Assembly (NCBI GenBank): GCA_030043455.1
Contig: JASHXQ010000110.1
Coordinates: forward strand, 1 to 6,156
Direction of reading: 5' to 3'
DNA length: 6,156 bases
Source of the DNA: Nitrososphaerales archaeon
GTDB taxonomy: Archaea > Thermoproteota > Nitrososphaeria > Nitrososphaerales > CADDZS01
The notes below the pieces were generated by a model. It worked only from the letters and a program-made list of their open reading frames with translations, made no database searches and was not told where the DNA came from. Each line of letters starts with the position of its first letter. Positions within the stretch are counted from its first letter, which is position 1. The translations under genes and the position numbers were made by a program. This document shows positions 4,204 to 6,156 of the stretch, piece after piece.

Positions 4204-5694
4204 TTGACAAGAATTCAGTACAAGTATGTGGCTCTTAGCGTAACCACAGTTGGTACTCTCATGGCGGGAGTCGACGCTAGAATTGTCCTTGTGGGTCTCC
4301 CCACTATTGCAACTGAACTCCACGCCGGGGTCGCAGATGTGATCTGGGTAAGCCAGGCTTATCTCTTCGCAAGCACTCTCGGACTCCTCCTAATCGGAAG
4401 GACCACCGATCTAGTCGGCCGGGTGAAGATCTACAACTACGGATTCATCGTCTTTACCGTAGGCTCCGCACTTGCCGCGCTTTCATTCACTTCACTCGAG
4501 CTGATCGTATCCAGGATGGTGCAGGGCCTCGGAGCTGCGATGATGATCACCAACGCCGCCGCGATCCTCACCGACGCCACACCCAGGAACGAGCTGGGCA
4601 AGATTCTGGGCATGAACAGCGTAGCCTACAGAATCGGCTCCATCACCGGATTGACACTGTCCGGAGTAATTCTGTCGCTCGCCGATTGGAGAGCGCTATT
4701 TTACATCAATATTCCGATCGGGATCTTTGGGACGGTCTGGGCCCACTACCGGCTGAAGGAGATCTCCACCAAAGACTCGTACCAGGGGATGGACTGGATT
4801 GGCTTTGGCTCCTTCGCGACCGGGCTGGGATTACTGCTTTTGGCGCTCACGTATCTGAGCTTCGGCCTCGCGGGCTATCTCCCCGGTTTTACTATGCTCT
4901 TCTCCGGGATCGGCTTGCTGCTCTTTTTCATATGGTACGAATTTCGCGGCAAGTTGACGACGCATCCACTGCTGGACATGAACCTCTTCAAGATCAGAGA
5001 GTTTGCCGGCGGGACCGTCGCGATGCTGTTCAATTCGATAGCCTGGTCCGGGATCTTAGTCATGGTATCCTTTTACCTCCAGGTGATCGTGGGCTACTCT
5101 CCACTCCAAACTGGAATCAGTCTCCTCGCCCTCGAATCCACCTTTATCTTTGTTGCCCCCACTGCAGGACGCTTGTCTGATCGCTACGGATCTAGGGCGT
5201 TCTGTGTGGCCGGGCTGAGCATCAGCAGCGTTGCCTTCTTCACCTTCGCCTTCGTCAACGCAAACTCGGGTGTTTCTGTAATCCTCATCGCTCTGGCTCT
5301 TCTTGGCTTCGGCACCGGAATGTGGGTCTCTCCCAACATCAGTTCAATCATGGGCTCGGTTCCGGCAAACCGGCGAGGCATCGCCTCCGGATTCCGAATC
5401 ACTCTTTCCAACGTGGGCGACACGATCAGCTTCGGGCTGGCGGTCCTCTTGATGACGCTTGTAATCCCTTACAACGTCCTGAATAATTTGGTGGACAGTT
5501 ACTCGCTTCCCGGGGCCGTTCTAATTGGAAAGGGAGAGTTTATCCACGGCTTTCAGCTCGTAGCAGTAGTGCTCGCGAGCATCAACACGATTGCAATCTT
5601 TCCCGCTACTCTTGCCAAGAAAAAAGGGATCCTTGCATCTCCAGCGAAACCCGGAGAGCCAGATAGAACTACCAGGCTGGATGCCAGAGATTAG
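4204..5694 (+). CDS. DHA2-family MFS efflux transporter (EmrB/QacA type, 14 helices)
   Basis: The 496-residue protein has the length and about 14 hydrophobic helices expected for the DHA2 drug:H+ antiporter group. Seen motifs: the TM1 signature variant AGVDARIVLVGLPTIA (21-36), motif A in loop 2-3, GRTTDLVGRVK (65-75), the helix-4 signature RMVQGLGAAMM (104-114), the motif C position GSITGLTLSG (145-154), then DWRALFYINIPIGIF (161-175), and a second, motif A-like GRLSDRYGSR (322-331). Motif C is altered: the usual Gly-Pro and Gly-Gly are GL and SG. Such proteins export small organic compounds across the cell membrane using the proton gradient; the substrate is unknown. The start is TTG at 4204: an in-frame TAG lies at 4174 and no ATG or GTG precedes the first helix except GTG at 4228, which would remove the short cytoplasmic N terminus. 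The C-terminal tail (471-496) is hydrophilic. It is followed after 1 nt by tam, indicating an operon. Confidence 0.93.
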   Translation: MTRIQYKYVALSVTTVGTLMAGVDARIVLVGLPTIATELHAGVADVIWVSQAYLFASTLGLLLIGRTTDLVGRVKIYNYGFIVFTVGSALAALSFTSLELIVSRMVQGLGAAMMITNAAAILTDATPRNELGKILGMNSVAYRIGSITGLTLSGVILSLADWRALFYINIPIGIFGTVWAHYRLKEISTKDSYQGMDWIGFGSFATGLGLLLLALTYLSFGLAGYLPGFTMLFSGIGLLLFFIWYEFRGKLTTHPLLDMNLFKIREFAGGTVAMLFNSIAWSGILVMVSFYLQVIVGYSPLQTGISLLALESTFIFVAPTAGRLSDRYGSRAFCVAGLSISSVAFFTFAFVNANSGVSVILIALALLGFGTGMWVSPNISSIMGSVPANRRGIASGFRITLSNVGDTISFGLAVLLMTLVIPYNVLNNLVDSYSLPGAVLIGKGEFIHGFQLVAVVLASINTIAIFPATLAKKKGILASPAKPGEPDRTTRLDARD

Positions 5695-5695
5695 G

Positions 5696-6156
5696 ATGTC
5701 CACCTGGAATCCTGAGACCTATCTCCAATTCGAGAGGGAGCGAACCCTTCCCTGCCGGGATTTGGTCTCGCGAATTGAGTTGCAAGCTCCTTTGCAAATA
5801 GCCGATCTGGGCTGCGGTCCAGGAAACAGCACGGCCGTTCTTGCAGAAAGGTGGCCAGCGGCAAAGATCCTTGGTGTAGACAATTCCCCGGAGATGCTGA
5901 AGATGGGCAGATCATCCAAGATTAGGGCGGTATGGCTGGAAGCGGACATTCTCAATTGGAGTCCAGAGGAGTCGTTTGATTTAATCTTCTCGAATGCCGC
6001 TTTGCAGTGGGTTCCAGACCACGAAACTCTGATTCCGAAACTTTTCGGTTTTGTAACAAGAGACGGAGCGCTGGCTTTCCAAATGCCCACGCGTACCGAT
6101 CTCTGGTTTGAGGTTCTGACGAAGCTCTTAGAAAGTCAGGCTTGGAAGCATCGGCT
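5696..6156 (+). CDS. tam: Trans-aconitate 2-methyltransferase, N-terminal 153 residues
   Basis: A frame open to the window edge encodes a SAM-dependent methyltransferase of the Tam type. The opening MSTWNPETYLQFERERTLP matches the family start (WNP-x-x-Y-x-x-F-x-x-ER). Motif I is IADLGCGPGNST (35-46), the SAM-ribose acidic residue is D62 in GVDNSPEML, a D in EADILNW (82-88) fits motif II, and FDLIFSNAALQWVPDH (94-109) is a hallmark of Tam. These soluble enzymes methylate trans-aconitate, a by-product of cis-aconitate that inhibits aconitase, relieving the citric-acid cycle; substrates of archaeal members are less certain. The full protein should be about 250-260 residues, so roughly 100 are missing. 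The ATG at 5696 fits the family and begins 1 nt after the transporter TAG; an in-frame ATG at 5681 would add five residues and overlap that gene. Co-transcription with the transporter suggests a shared role. Confidence 0.93.
   Translation, partial: MSTWNPETYLQFERERTLPCRDLVSRIELQAPLQIADLGCGPGNSTAVLAERWPAAKILGVDNSPEMLKMGRSSKIRAVWLEADILNWSPEESFDLIFSNAALQWVPDHETLIPKLFGFVTRDGALAFQMPTRTDLWFEVLTKLLESQAWKHR

Noticed and set aside
4087..4323. 78-codon minus-strand ORF spanning the transporter start.
   Set aside because: Overlaps the transporter N terminus and the operator-like region; composition does not look like a protein gene.
4686..5180. 164-codon plus-strand ORF inside the transporter gene.
   Set aside because: Out-of-frame shadow of a membrane protein gene; no coherent domain.
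5719..6090. 123-codon minus-strand ORF over the right end.
   Set aside because: The plus strand carries complete Tam motifs in a frame open to the window edge, so the antisense ORF is a shadow.

Overview
This 6.2 kb window holds eight convincing protein genes, two of which run off the window edges, plus one speculative small ORF. The proteins suggest a mesophilic archaeon, most likely a soil-type Nitrososphaeria/Thaumarchaeota relative. Supporting signs are a stand-alone ligase-type 3'-phosphoesterase, a GYD-domain protein, a DHA2 transporter of a kind I associate with that group, and A/T-rich TATA-like boxes about 26 nt upstream of short or absent leaders with few clear Shine-Dalgarno sites. 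No rRNA, tRNA or marker gene fixes the taxonomy, so this is inference; a bacterial origin is not excluded.

Layout. On the minus strand from about 1740 down to 1 there is a probable operon: a compact nitroreductase (1725-1201), a six-helix membrane protein of unknown function (1163-243), and the N-terminal half of an alpha/beta hydrolase strongly resembling MhqD-type carboxylesterases (below 243, cut by the window edge). A nitroreductase plus an MhqD-like esterase recalls the quinone/thiol-stress genes of Firmicutes (mhqNOP and mhqED). The esterase frame has no ATG, GTG or TTG start before its conserved core and lies directly behind the in-frame TGA of the membrane-protein gene, which is the strangest coding feature here.

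Divergent from this, on the plus strand, a stand-alone LigD-type 3'-phosphoesterase (1848-2432) overlaps by 4 nt (GTGA) a cytoplasmic Asp-box beta-propeller (2429-3454). The propeller meets a minus-strand GYD-domain gene (3789-3469) tail to tail, 14 nt apart.

An AT-rich non-coding stretch of about 390-410 bp (3811-4203) follows. It holds a 16-nt near-perfect direct repeat, TATA-like elements, a possible 51-codon leaderless ORF on the minus strand and, close to the next gene, two inverted repeats that look like an operator. Downstream, a 14-helix DHA2-type MFS transporter (4204-5694) is followed after 1 nt by a trans-aconitate 2-methyltransferase (tam, 5696 to the edge). The tight spacing suggests that the transporter and methyltransferase work together, for example methylating and exporting a small carboxylate, or that both serve a stress response.

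No mobile element, CRISPR array or tRNA was found. The window looks like ordinary accessory/stress chromosomal DNA, with a few real oddities listed in the findings.
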